Shown here: positions 17,320 through 25,066 of the stretch, piece after piece | How positions within the stretch are numbered: the stretch's first letter is position 1 | Layout: each line of letters opens with the position of its first letter | Source: an uncultured Clostridia bacterium | GTDB lineage: Bacteria; Bacillota; Clostridia; TANB77; CAG-508 | Assembly: GCA_944386325.1 (NCBI GenBank) | Contig: CALXAP010000013.1 | Coordinates: 1-50,004 of the forward strand | DNA length: 50,004 nucleotides | Direction of reading: 5' to 3' | The notes under the pieces: model-generated | Seen by the model: the letters and a program-made list of their open reading frames with translations, nothing else | Told to the model about the DNA's origin: nothing | Database searches by the model: none | Made by a program: the position numbers and the translations under genes

Positions 17320-17439
17320 TTAGCTTTTGCTCAAAATTACTGCTAATGCTATAACTAAGGCAATTGCTATGATAGTTACTCCAATTAATGAATAATATAA
17401 TATGTATATTGTTGCAATTAATGCTTGTATTTCTACCAT
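17320..17439 (-). CDS. Small hydrophobic type I toxin-like peptide 2 (39 aa)
   Basis: A 39-residue peptide, MVEIQALIATIY at the start and VILSKS at the end, with a single hydrophobic span containing GVTIIAIALVIALA. It is a clear paralogue of the peptide at 16844-16954. GGAGGTGAGG precedes the ATG, and the leader contains GCCTCC 5 nt before it, so CCUCC-AACAA-GGAGG closes a hairpin that hides the ribosome site. This is direct sequence evidence for a translationally inert primary transcript, as known for type I toxins. Its promoter is at 17501-17529. Confidence 0.72.
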   Translation of the reverse strand: MVEIQALIATIYILYYSLIGVTIIAIALVIALAVILSKS

Positions 17440-17500
17440 AAGCCTCACCTCCTTGTTGGAGGCAAACCACATCTGCTTATTCCCATTTCCTATGTTATTT

Positions 17501-17529
17501 AGTATATTATATTTTTGTCTTTTTGTCTA
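17501..17529 (-). promoter_or_regulatory. Promoter of toxin 2 mRNA
   Basis: On the minus strand, TAGACA (17529-17524), 17 nt, TATACT (17506-17501). The transcript would begin near AACATAGGAAATGGG, the same 5' sequence as toxin 1 mRNA. Confidence 0.62.
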
Positions 17530-17554
17530 GTAGTTTAGGATAATTTTAACATAT

Positions 17555-17609
17555 AAAACTTCCAAAATTTATTGATTAAATATAAATCAATAAGTTTTGG
17601 AAGTTTTTA
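17555..17609. terminator. Long hairpin terminator after spo0A
   Basis: Left arm 17555-17577 (AAAACTTCCAAAA then TTTATTGATT) pairs with right arm 17585-17607 (one mismatch) around a 7-nt loop, with T runs on either strand. It separates spo0A from the toxin modules. Confidence 0.75.
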
Positions 17610-17631
17610 TATTATATATTTATATATTCTT

Positions 17632-18450
17632 TTATGCTGTTTTTAATTCAAGCCTTAATTTATCAGCAATCATTGCTATAAACTCACTATTTGTAGGTTT
17701 TCCCTTTGTTGCTGATACTGTATATCCAAATATTCTCTCTACTGTATCTGATTGTCCTCTTCCCCATGCTACTTCTATTGCGTGACGAATGGCTCTTTCT
17801 ACTCTACTTGGTGTTGTATGATACTTTCTTGCTATTTCTGGATATAATTGTTTTGTTATTTGATTTATAACTTCTATATTATTTACAACCATCATAATTG
17901 CTTCTCTTAAATATTGATATCCTTTTATATGTGCAGGCACTCCAACTTCATGAATTATATTTGTTACTAATGCCTCTAACTTACTTTTATCATTTTTTGA
18001 TGAAGGCTCAATCTCTATGTATGAAGGTCTTGGTTCACGAGATATAAAATTACCTCTTGAAGGTAAACTTTGATTAAATTTAACATCTCTTATTCTCTTT
18101 ACTAATAATTCTATATCAAAAGGTTTTACAACATAATATTGTGCACCTAAATTTATAGCTCTTTGTGTTATTTTATCTTGTCCTACTGCTGATAACATTA
18201 TAAATATTGGTATTTTTTCTAATTCTGTATTACCTACTTTCTCTAAAACTCCTAATCCATCTAAATGTGGCATAATTATATCTAATAATACAACATCTGG
18301 TTTAGTATTTATAATCATTTGGTAAGCTTCATTGCCATCTTTGGCTACTCCTATAACTTCTATATCCTCTTGTTTTTCTAAATATGCTGTTAGTGTATTT
18401 GTGAATTCTACATTATCATCTGACAATAAAATTGATATTTTTTCCTTCAA
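17632..18450 (-). CDS. spo0A: Sporulation master regulator Spo0A
   Basis: Phosphorelay-controlled transcription factor that commits the cell to sporulation. The N-terminal receiver has the acidic pair in LLSDDN (Asp11, Asp12), the phosphoacceptor Asp57 in [13 protein letters not shown] and the conserved Lys in YVVKPF. The C-terminal Spo0A domain carries the recognition-helix signature [18 protein letters not shown] and [10 protein letters not shown]. Length 272 aa is normal. The start is TTG 18450 with GGAGG 7 nt upstream; no ATG is available. The SigA promoter is TTGCAT-N17-TATAAT at 18524-18496, and a TGTCAAA resembling a 0A box lies in its spacer. It is transcribed alone and ends at 17555-17609. 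spoIVB, its usual upstream neighbour, is absent here. Confidence 0.97.
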   Translation of the reverse strand: MKEKISILLSDDNVEFTNTLTAYLEKQEDIEVIGVAKDGNEAYQMIINTKPDVVLLDIIMPHLDGLGVLEKVGNTELEKIPIFIMLSAVGQDKITQRAINLGAQYYVVKPFDIELLVKRIRDVKFNQSLPSRGNFISREPRPSYIEIEPSSKNDKSKLEALVTNIIHEVGVPAHIKGYQYLREAIMMVVNNIEVINQITKQLYPEIARKYHTTPSRVERAIRHAIEVAWGRGQSDTVERIFGYTVSATKGKPTNSEFIAMIADKLRLELKTA

Positions 18451-18495
18451 AACAATTCCTCCTAAATTTTATTTTGTAAATTTTTTACATTTGTA

Positions 18496-18524
18496 ATTAT
18501 ATTACTTTTTTGACACTAATGCAA
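18496..18524 (-). promoter_or_regulatory. SigA promoter of spo0A
   Basis: On the minus strand TTGCAT (18524-18519), 17 nt, TATAAT (18501-18496), about 45 nt upstream of the TTG start. Confidence 0.65.
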
Positions 18525-18572
18525 TACTTTTTTGGAAATTTTTTCTATTTTTTATAATTTTATTGTTTTTAT

Positions 18573-19199
18573 TTAATTTTTTTCTATGTATTTTTCACCT
18601 ATAATTACAACATTAAATATATTACTTGAAATTTCGCAACTATTATTTTCTATATCTTTTGCTATTTTTTGCGTTACATCAACTGTAATATCTATAAATT
18701 GACCATAAAAAATATTTACTATATTGCATTTATTTACAGTAAAATAATACTTAATTTTACTAAAATCATTATAATTTATACTTAATTTTAATTGCATTCC
18801 TTTTTGCATATGTATAATTTTAGAATTATTTATAACTTCAACAGCTGAATTTGTATATGCTCTTACTAATCCGCCTGTTCCAAGTAATATTCCTCCAAAA
18901 TACCTTGTAACTATAATTAAAACATTATATAATTTTTTATTCACAATTACATTTAATATAGGTACTCCTGCTGTTCCAGATGGTTCCCCATCATCACTCG
19001 ACTTAGTTATATTTGTAGTTTTATCTAATATACTATAAGCATAGCAATTATGTCTTGCATCTGAATACTTTTTTCTTGTTTCTTTTATAATATTTTCTGC
19101 TTCATCTCTGGTCTCTACATGAAATATATTTGCTATAAACTTAGATTTTTTTTCAATTAAAGTAAAAGTTTTACTTTCATATATAGTCATAAATTCCAC
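18573..19199 (-). CDS. YigZ/IMPACT-family protein
   Basis: UPF0029/IMPACT-family protein, a ribosomal-protein-S5-fold protein of uncertain role; the eukaryotic relative modulates the Gcn2 response. It has the conserved SKFIANIFHVETRDEAE near residue 17, ARHNCYAY near 48, SSDDGEPSGTAGVPIL near 65-80 and VTRYFGGILLGTGGLVRAY near 95-115. The GTG start at 19199 has GGAG 8 nt upstream. Its first base is the last base of the upstream TAG, so translation is coupled to the flavoprotein gene. Length 208 aa is typical. It is the last gene of the run that starts at 24770. Confidence 0.92.
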   Translation of the reverse strand: MEFMTIYESKTFTLIEKKSKFIANIFHVETRDEAENIIKETRKKYSDARHNCYAYSILDKTTNITKSSDDGEPSGTAGVPILNVIVNKKLYNVLIIVTRYFGGILLGTGGLVRAYTNSAVEVINNSKIIHMQKGMQLKLSINYNDFSKIKYYFTVNKCNIVNIFYGQFIDITVDVTQKIAKDIENNSCEISSNIFNVVIIGEKYIEKN

Positions 19200-20443
19200 T
19201 ATAAATTCTCCTTATTAGTTCCAGCTACATAACCAGTACTATATGCTATCTGTAAATTAAATCCTCCAGTATATCCATCAACATCAATTATTTCACCAGC
19301 AAAATATAATCCATCAATAATTTTAGATTCCATTGTTTTAGGATTTATTTCCTTTGTACTAATTCCTCCTGCTGTAACTATTGCCTCATTTATATCTCTA
19401 AAACTCTTAATTGTTAATTCGAAATTTTTAAGTAAATGAACCAATCTTTTTCTTTCCTCTTTATTTATTTCATTTACTCTTTTATGTTTATCTATATTTG
19501 ATAAACATACGATTGTATTTATACTTTTATTAGGTAATAATTTATCAAGGCTATTTATAAATTGTTTATTTTTATACTCATTAAAATCTCTTAACAATCT
19601 TAAATCTAATTTCTCATCACTAAGTGATGGCTTCCAATCTATTATTAATTTTATTTTTTTATCTTGCAATAATTTGTTTATATTTTTATATCTTAAGATA
19701 ATAGCTGAAGCACTTAGAATAATAGGACCAGATACTCCAAAATGTGTGAAAAGCATTTCGCCAAAATCTTCATATATTACTTTTTTATTATCTACAACTA
19801 CAATTTTAACATTTTTTAGACTTAATCCTTGCATTTGTTTACAAATATCGCTCTCATATATATTTAGAGGTACTAAAGATGGTTTTATATCTATAATAGT
19901 ATGTCCTAATTCTTTAGCCATTTTATATCCATCACCTGTTGAACCTGTTAATTTATAACTATTTCCACCAGTAGCTAATATTACTTTATCTGCTTTAATA
20001 ATTCTATCATCATCAGTTTTTATTCCTATAACTTTATTATTATGAGCTATTATTTTATCTACTTTTAAATTTTTTATAATTTTAACATTTAAATTATTTA
20101 ATTTATTTATAAATACATTTAATACATCTGCCGATTTATCTGTTACTGGAAATATTCTATTTCCTCTTTCTACTTTTGTTTGAATACCACCATCATTTAA
20201 AAACTTTATAATATCTATATTTGTAAATTTTTTTAAAGCACTATGTAAAAACTTTCCATTTCCAGGAATATTATTTATAAATTCATCTATACTTATTGAG
20301 CTAGTTATATTACATCTTCCCTTACCTGTTATAAGTAATTTTTTTCCTAGTGAATTCATTTTTTCTATAAGCATTACATCATTTTTCTCTTCTTTTGCTT
20401 TGATTGCAGCCATCATTCCAGCTGGTCCACCACCGTATAACAA
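19199..20443 (-). CDS. BaiN/HI0933-like NAD(P)/FAD-dependent oxidoreductase, N-terminus frameshifted
   Basis: Flavoprotein of the HI0933/YhiN/BaiN group. The FAD site GGGPAGMMAA is at the extreme N-terminus, NSLGKKLLITGKGRCNIT follows near residue 30, LATGGNSYKLTGSTGDGYKMA near 155-175, and GYTGGFNLQIAYSTGYVAG is at the C-terminus. The proper start is ATG 20453 with GAGGT 5 nt upstream. From it the reading is MKVIVI, after which one extra base at about 20435 (C on the minus strand) throws the frame. Removing it gives MKVIVIGGGPAG. As written, only a TTG at 20443 without a ribosome site opens the main frame. It is therefore either a sequencing error or a recently damaged gene. The reaction is unknown for most members. 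Confidence 0.88.
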   Translation of the reverse strand: MLYGGGPAGMMAAIKAKEEKNDVMLIEKMNSLGKKLLITGKGRCNITSSISIDEFINNIPGNGKFLHSALKKFTNIDIIKFLNDGGIQTKVERGNRIFPVTDKSADVLNVFINKLNNLNVKIIKNLKVDKIIAHNNKVIGIKTDDDRIIKADKVILATGGNSYKLTGSTGDGYKMAKELGHTIIDIKPSLVPLNIYESDICKQMQGLSLKNVKIVVVDNKKVIYEDFGEMLFTHFGVSGPIILSASAIILRYKNINKLLQDKKIKLIIDWKPSLSDEKLDLRLLRDFNEYKNKQFINSLDKLLPNKSINTIVCLSNIDKHKRVNEINKEERKRLVHLLKNFELTIKSFRDINEAIVTAGGISTKEINPKTMESKIIDGLYFAGEIIDVDGYTGGFNLQIAYSTGYVAGTNKENL

Positions 20444-20462
20444 TTACTTTCATATATTACCT

Positions 20463-21701
20463 CTATATTATAATATTTTGTAAAGCCTTAATAACTCCTA
20501 ATTTTCCATATTCATATGTAAGTCCACCTTGTAAATATGCTATATAAGGTTTTCTAATTGGTGCATCACAACTTAGCTCTATTGAAGAACCCGCTGTAAA
20601 AGCACCTGATGCCATTATTACTTTATCTTCATAACCTGGCATATCCCATGGTTCTGGTATTGAATTTGAATCTATAGGAGAACCCATTTGAATACCTTGG
20701 CAAAATTTTATAAGTTCATCTGGATTTCCAAACTCTATAGTTTGCACAATATCTGCTCTTAATTCATCAAATTTTGGATCTACTTTATATCCTAAATTCT
20801 CTAAAACCTTACTTGCCAATACTGCTGTTTTAAGACTTGATTTTACAACACTTGGTGCTAAAAACAATCCTTGTAATATATTTTTATTTATTCCTAAAGT
20901 TGGACCTACTTCTTTTCCTTGCCCTGGTACTGTTAACCTTTCTGCAACTAGTTCTATCAAATCTTTTTTTCCAACAACATATGCTCCATTTGGTGCAATT
21001 CCTCCACCTAAATTTTTAATTAAAGATCCAACAGCAATATCTGCACCTATTTCAATAGGCTCTTTTTCTCCTACAAATTCACAATAGCAATTATCTATCA
21101 TTATTATTACTTCATTATCAATCTTCTTTATTTTTTTTATAACTTCTTCTACTTTATCTAAACAAATACTCTTTCTTGTTGAATATCCTCTTGATCTTTG
21201 AATTTCTATAAGTTTTATCTTCTTTTCTTTTAATTTTTTTTCTATTAAATCTATATCAAACTCATTATTAATTAAATCTACTTGTTCATAATTAATATTA
21301 TAAGATCTTAAAGAGCTTTTGTTATTGTTAAAACCAATAACAGAATCTAGTGTATCATAAGGTTTTCCAGTTATACTCATAAAAGTATCTCCTGGTCTTA
21401 ATAGTGCAAATAGTGTTACTGTTAAAGCATGACTACCTGATATAAACTGACTTCTTACTATACTATCTTCTGCTTTGAATATATCACAATATATTTTTTC
21501 AATAGTATCTCTACCTATATCTCCATATCCATAACCTGTAGTTGATTGAAAATGTACTTCTGCTACTTTATTATTTTGAAATGCATTTAAAACTTTTAAA
21601 CTATTTTTTTGTGCTATTTTATCAATTTTTTCAAATTGCTTTTTAATTTGCTCTTCTGCAATACTAATTAATTTTTCTATTTTATCATCTATATATATCA
21701 T
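20463..21701 (-). CDS. Methionine gamma-lyase-related PLP enzyme (COG4100, YnbB/'aluminum resistance' family)
   Basis: Fold-type I pyridoxal-phosphate enzyme of 412 aa. The PLP-binding Lys is in VGSLIKNLGGGIAPNGAYV. Upstream are STTGYGYGDIGRDTIEKIY, RSQFISGSHALTVTLFALLRPGD with the phosphate-binding Ser/His region, and MIDNCYCEF with the aspartate that contacts the pyridine nitrogen. C-terminal ASGAFTAGSSIELSCDAPIRKPY is characteristic of the family. The function is annotated from similarity to Cys/Met metabolism enzymes but is poorly tested. The start has GAGGTATTGGT before it, and the gene sits 13 nt after the WG-repeat gene. Confidence 0.9.
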   Translation of the reverse strand: MIYIDDKIEKLISIAEEQIKKQFEKIDKIAQKNSLKVLNAFQNNKVAEVHFQSTTGYGYGDIGRDTIEKIYCDIFKAEDSIVRSQFISGSHALTVTLFALLRPGDTFMSITGKPYDTLDSVIGFNNNKSSLRSYNINYEQVDLINNEFDIDLIEKKLKEKKIKLIEIQRSRGYSTRKSICLDKVEEVIKKIKKIDNEVIIMIDNCYCEFVGEKEPIEIGADIAVGSLIKNLGGGIAPNGAYVVGKKDLIELVAERLTVPGQGKEVGPTLGINKNILQGLFLAPSVVKSSLKTAVLASKVLENLGYKVDPKFDELRADIVQTIEFGNPDELIKFCQGIQMGSPIDSNSIPEPWDMPGYEDKVIMASGAFTAGSSIELSCDAPIRKPYIAYLQGGLTYEYGKLGVIKALQNIII

Positions 21702-21714
21702 ACCAATACCTCAT

Positions 21715-23436
21715 TTATTTTGTATAATAATATTTTCCATTATTATTTACTTTATAATATTTTCCTATAAAATCTGGTTTTGAAGTAACTTTGTTCTCTT
21801 CATAAATTGGTTCAACTACAATATTTCCTTGTTTATCTATTGCTCCCCATAATCCATCTTTTTGTATAGATGCATAACCATATTTATTAAAATCTAAAAC
21901 ATTGTCATAAATCTGTGTAATTTTTATATTTCCATTTGCATCTTCAAATCCCCATTTTCCGTCTTTTATTATAGGAAAAACTTTATTATCTTTAAATATA
22001 TCTTTTGATGAAATTATGTTTCCATCAAAATTAATATATTCTAATTTATTTTCAGTTACCACTTTTAAATAATTATCATATTGATACATCTGTGCATTTT
22101 CTTCTGAAAGTATTTGCTTCATATTCTCCTTAGAATAAATTTCTAATAATTTATTTTCTAATATGCTTACTTGTATTAAATTACTATTTTCTATTTCTTG
22201 AACCACATCATATTTTGGCTCTAAAATAACTGCACCATTTTCATCTATTATTCCAATTTTATTTTCATCACTATATATTGCAAAATAATTATTAGATAAA
22301 TATTTTAAATATGAATATTTATTTTCTACAACTTCAATCCCTTTACTATTTATAACACCATATTTATTATCTTTTGTTACTGTTATACTGTATTCTGGAT
22401 TTTCTGTATTAAGAATCATTTTATATTTACTGTCTTTTACTTCATTTCCCTGTAAATCATATTCTATAGTATTATTTGTCTTTTTGGCTGTTATTCTTTT
22501 ACCTTTAAAAGTAATATCGTTATTTTCGGCTGGAACAATTTCTTTTCCATCTAAATTACATGCTCCGTATTTTCCATTATTCCTAACCCTTAAAAGCTTT
22601 GTTTCTTCATTATATTCTATATCGTCATATTTACAATCTATTATTTTTTTATCATTTTTATATAATCCTAATTTATTATTTTCACTAACAATTAAATATA
22701 TATTATCATTATCTTTTATTTCATTAATTCTTTTAATAGAATCATAAATTTCTGTCTTTATTAATGTTTTTCCATCATAATTTATATATCCATATTTTGT
22801 TTTATTATCTATATTATTTTCTATTATATATCCTGCTTTTTTGTAATCTTCATTATAATAACCATCACCTGTAACATTATCATAATAATCTTTTATCATT
22901 TTTGTTCCTTTAGGATTCAAAACTGTATATTTATTATCTTTTTTTACCAAAAACTCTCCTTCTTTATTGCTTAAACTTTTTATATCATCATATATTGCCT
23001 TTGTTACTTTTTTTCCATCTAAAGTAATAAGCCCATACTTGTTATTTTCTTCATATTTTAAGCATGATGTGTTAAAATTTATCTCTTGTGTATTTTTTTG
23101 AATTTCTATTGGTTCTACTTTTTTATACTCAGTAAAAATATTTTCACTTTTTTCATTATATATATTTACTTGGCTTCCATTTGAACAAAAGAATACTGGC
23201 TTAGTAGCATTTGGTATTTTAATTTCATTATAATTTGCTTCTATTAAAATATTTCCATTTACATCAATTACCCCATATTTTCCATTATCATATAATAAAA
23301 AATACTTTTCGTTTGAAACATCTGGAATATCGTATTCTCTACTATTTTTATATGACATCCATATACCCACAGATACTGCAATTATTGCTACAATTACTAA
23401 TACTATAATAAATATTTTAAACATATTTTTTTTCAT
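21715..23436 (-). CDS. Membrane-anchored WG-repeat protein
   Basis: An N-terminal transmembrane helix (about residues 6-30) is followed by about ten WG-type beta repeats. Examples are YGVIDVNGNILIEANYNEI, YGLITLDGKKVTKAIYDDI, LGLYKNDKKIIDCKYDDI, IGIIDENGAVILEPKYDVV and WGAIDKQGNIVVEPIYEEN. WG repeats form extracellular or periplasmic binding scaffolds in many bacteria; no catalytic motif is visible. Most repeats have Tyr or Leu in place of the first Trp, with full WG only in the last two. The start follows AAAAGGGG, and the gap to the upstream transporter-like gene is 20 nt, so it belongs to the same operon. Confidence 0.88.
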   Translation of the reverse strand: MKKNMFKIFIIVLVIVAIIAVSVGIWMSYKNSREYDIPDVSNEKYFLLYDNGKYGVIDVNGNILIEANYNEIKIPNATKPVFFCSNGSQVNIYNEKSENIFTEYKKVEPIEIQKNTQEINFNTSCLKYEENNKYGLITLDGKKVTKAIYDDIKSLSNKEGEFLVKKDNKYTVLNPKGTKMIKDYYDNVTGDGYYNEDYKKAGYIIENNIDNKTKYGYINYDGKTLIKTEIYDSIKRINEIKDNDNIYLIVSENNKLGLYKNDKKIIDCKYDDIEYNEETKLLRVRNNGKYGACNLDGKEIVPAENNDITFKGKRITAKKTNNTIEYDLQGNEVKDSKYKMILNTENPEYSITVTKDNKYGVINSKGIEVVENKYSYLKYLSNNYFAIYSDENKIGIIDENGAVILEPKYDVVQEIENSNLIQVSILENKLLEIYSKENMKQILSEENAQMYQYDNYLKVVTENKLEYINFDGNIISSKDIFKDNKVFPIIKDGKWGFEDANGNIKITQIYDNVLDFNKYGYASIQKDGLWGAIDKQGNIVVEPIYEENKVTSKPDFIGKYYKVNNNGKYYYTK

Positions 23437-23456
23437 TATAATACCCCTTTTCTTAT

Positions 23457-24770
23457 TTAATCATCTGTATTTTTATTTTGTGTATTATTTCTACAAGCTT
23501 TAACCCATAAAATTCTTTTATCTTCATATTCTTCTATTTTATATGTTACTTGATCTGTTTCTATAACAGGTTTTTCATCATCATTTGGTATCCTATCTAA
23601 TAATTCTACTAGATAACCAGATAAAGTATCATAATCGCCTTCTGGTATATCTACATTTAATATTTTCTTTAAATCATATATAGATATACTTCCACTTATT
23701 CTATAAGTATTTTCGTCTATTTTTTCATATTCATTTTCAACATCATCATACTCATCAAATATATTTCCAACTAATTCTTCAATTATATCTTCCATTGTTA
23801 CAATTCCAGCAGTTCCACCATATTCATCTACTACAATAGCCATTTGTTTATTGTTTCTTTGCATTTCTTTAAATAAATCATTTATCATTTTGTGTTGTGA
23901 AACAAAATATGCTTCTCTCATTACTTCTCTTATATTAATATTTTTTTGTCCCATACTTATATATTTAAATAAATCTTTAATATACAAAATACCTTTTATA
24001 TCATCAATTGTTTCTTCATAAATTGGTATTCTACTATATTTATATTCATCAAGTTCATCTAACATTTCCATAATATTATCATTAATGTTAATAGCATACA
24101 TATCTGTTCTATGTGTCATTATTTCAGAAACTGCTATATCATTAAATTCAAAAACATTATTTATTAACTCTTTTTCTTCCTCTTCTATAGTTCCTTTTTC
24201 TTCTCCAACATCTACCATCATTCTTATTTCTTCTTCTGTAACAGTTTCTTCTTCGTTTTCATTAACACCAAATATTTTAGATACAAAATTTGTTGAAGCT
24301 GTAAGTAATTTAACAAATGGAGCTGTTACAATTGAAATAAATCTTACAATTCCTATTGTTAAATCAGCTACTTTTTCATGATTCTTCATTGCAATTCTTT
24401 TTGGCACCAATTCTCCAAACACTAATGTAAAATAAGAAAGAATAATTGTTATAATTACGATAGAAATTCCTTTCCATACAGAAATTCCTATTGGAATTAT
24501 GTTTTCTAACATCGGAGCTAATTTATCTGCAAATGCATCAGAAGCAAAAGCACTAGATAAAAATCCTGCAAGTGTAATTCCTATTTGAATTGTAGCAAGA
24601 AATTTACTTGGTTCTTTTAGCATTTTATTTATCTGTTTTGCTTTTTTATCTCCTTCTTTTGCTCTTTTTTCAATTTTTGCATCATTTAATGAAATAAAAG
24701 CTATTTCTGTAGCTGCAAAAAATGCATTTAATAATATTAATATAATTAAAATCAAAATTTGTACAAACAA
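23457..24770 (-). CDS. CNNM/HlyC-CorC family membrane protein (DUF21-CBS-CorC_HlyC)
   Basis: Integral membrane protein of the CNNM/CorB/TlyC family, linked to divalent cation (Mg2+) transport. The N-terminal DUF21 domain (about residues 1-190) has several membrane segments and the motifs NAFFAATEIAFISL and ELVPKRIAM. Then come two CBS domains (IMTHRTDMYAI near 217-270, and QMAIVVDEYGGTAGIVTMEDIIEELVG near 310-335 in separate blocks) and a C-terminal CorC_HlyC domain with GYLVELLDRIP. Length 437 aa is normal. The start is TTG 24770, with AAAGG about 10 nt upstream. It is the first gene of the run down to YigZ. Confidence 0.92.
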   Translation of the reverse strand: MFVQILILIILILLNAFFAATEIAFISLNDAKIEKRAKEGDKKAKQINKMLKEPSKFLATIQIGITLAGFLSSAFASDAFADKLAPMLENIIPIGISVWKGISIVIITIILSYFTLVFGELVPKRIAMKNHEKVADLTIGIVRFISIVTAPFVKLLTASTNFVSKIFGVNENEEETVTEEEIRMMVDVGEEKGTIEEEEKELINNVFEFNDIAVSEIMTHRTDMYAININDNIMEMLDELDEYKYSRIPIYEETIDDIKGILYIKDLFKYISMGQKNINIREVMREAYFVSQHKMINDLFKEMQRNNKQMAIVVDEYGGTAGIVTMEDIIEELVGNIFDEYDDVENEYEKIDENTYRISGSISIYDLKKILNVDIPEGDYDTLSGYLVELLDRIPNDDEKPVIETDQVTYKIEEYEDKRILWVKACRNNTQNKNTDD

Positions 24771-24862
24771 TAATATTCAACCTTTCACTCAATATTTATT
24801 GATATTATATATTTTATACATTTATATGTCAATTATCCGAAAAGCTGAATTTAGTTTAATTT

Positions 24863-25059
24863 GTAACTCTTTGTTACTATTAACAGCTAATAAAATAATA
24901 TAAAGATTTTGAAATAATAATATTGAATATTCACATCTAATCTAAAAATTATATGTTCAATATATTGAGAAATAGCTTTGTAGTGCGGGCGAACACTGTT
25001 CGCCCCTACAATAGATTTTTATATATTATGTTTTATAAATTTTAGATGTGAATAGTTAC
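24863..25059. mobile_element. Complete 197-bp miniature element with GGGCGAACACTGTTCGCCC core and 8-bp target duplication
   Basis: TTTAATTT is present on both sides (24855-24862 and 25060-25067). The ends are GTAACTCTTTGTTAC on the left and GTGAATAGTTAC on the right. The left 60 bp (AGCTAATAAAATAATATAAA and following) match the outer arm of the element at 13836-14086, but the core is different: inverted TATTCACATCTAAT/TTTAGATGTGAATA arms around the palindrome at 24987-25005. It fills the 296-bp spacer 24771-25066 and has no coding capacity. Confidence 0.8.
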
Positions 25060-25066
25060 TTTAATT

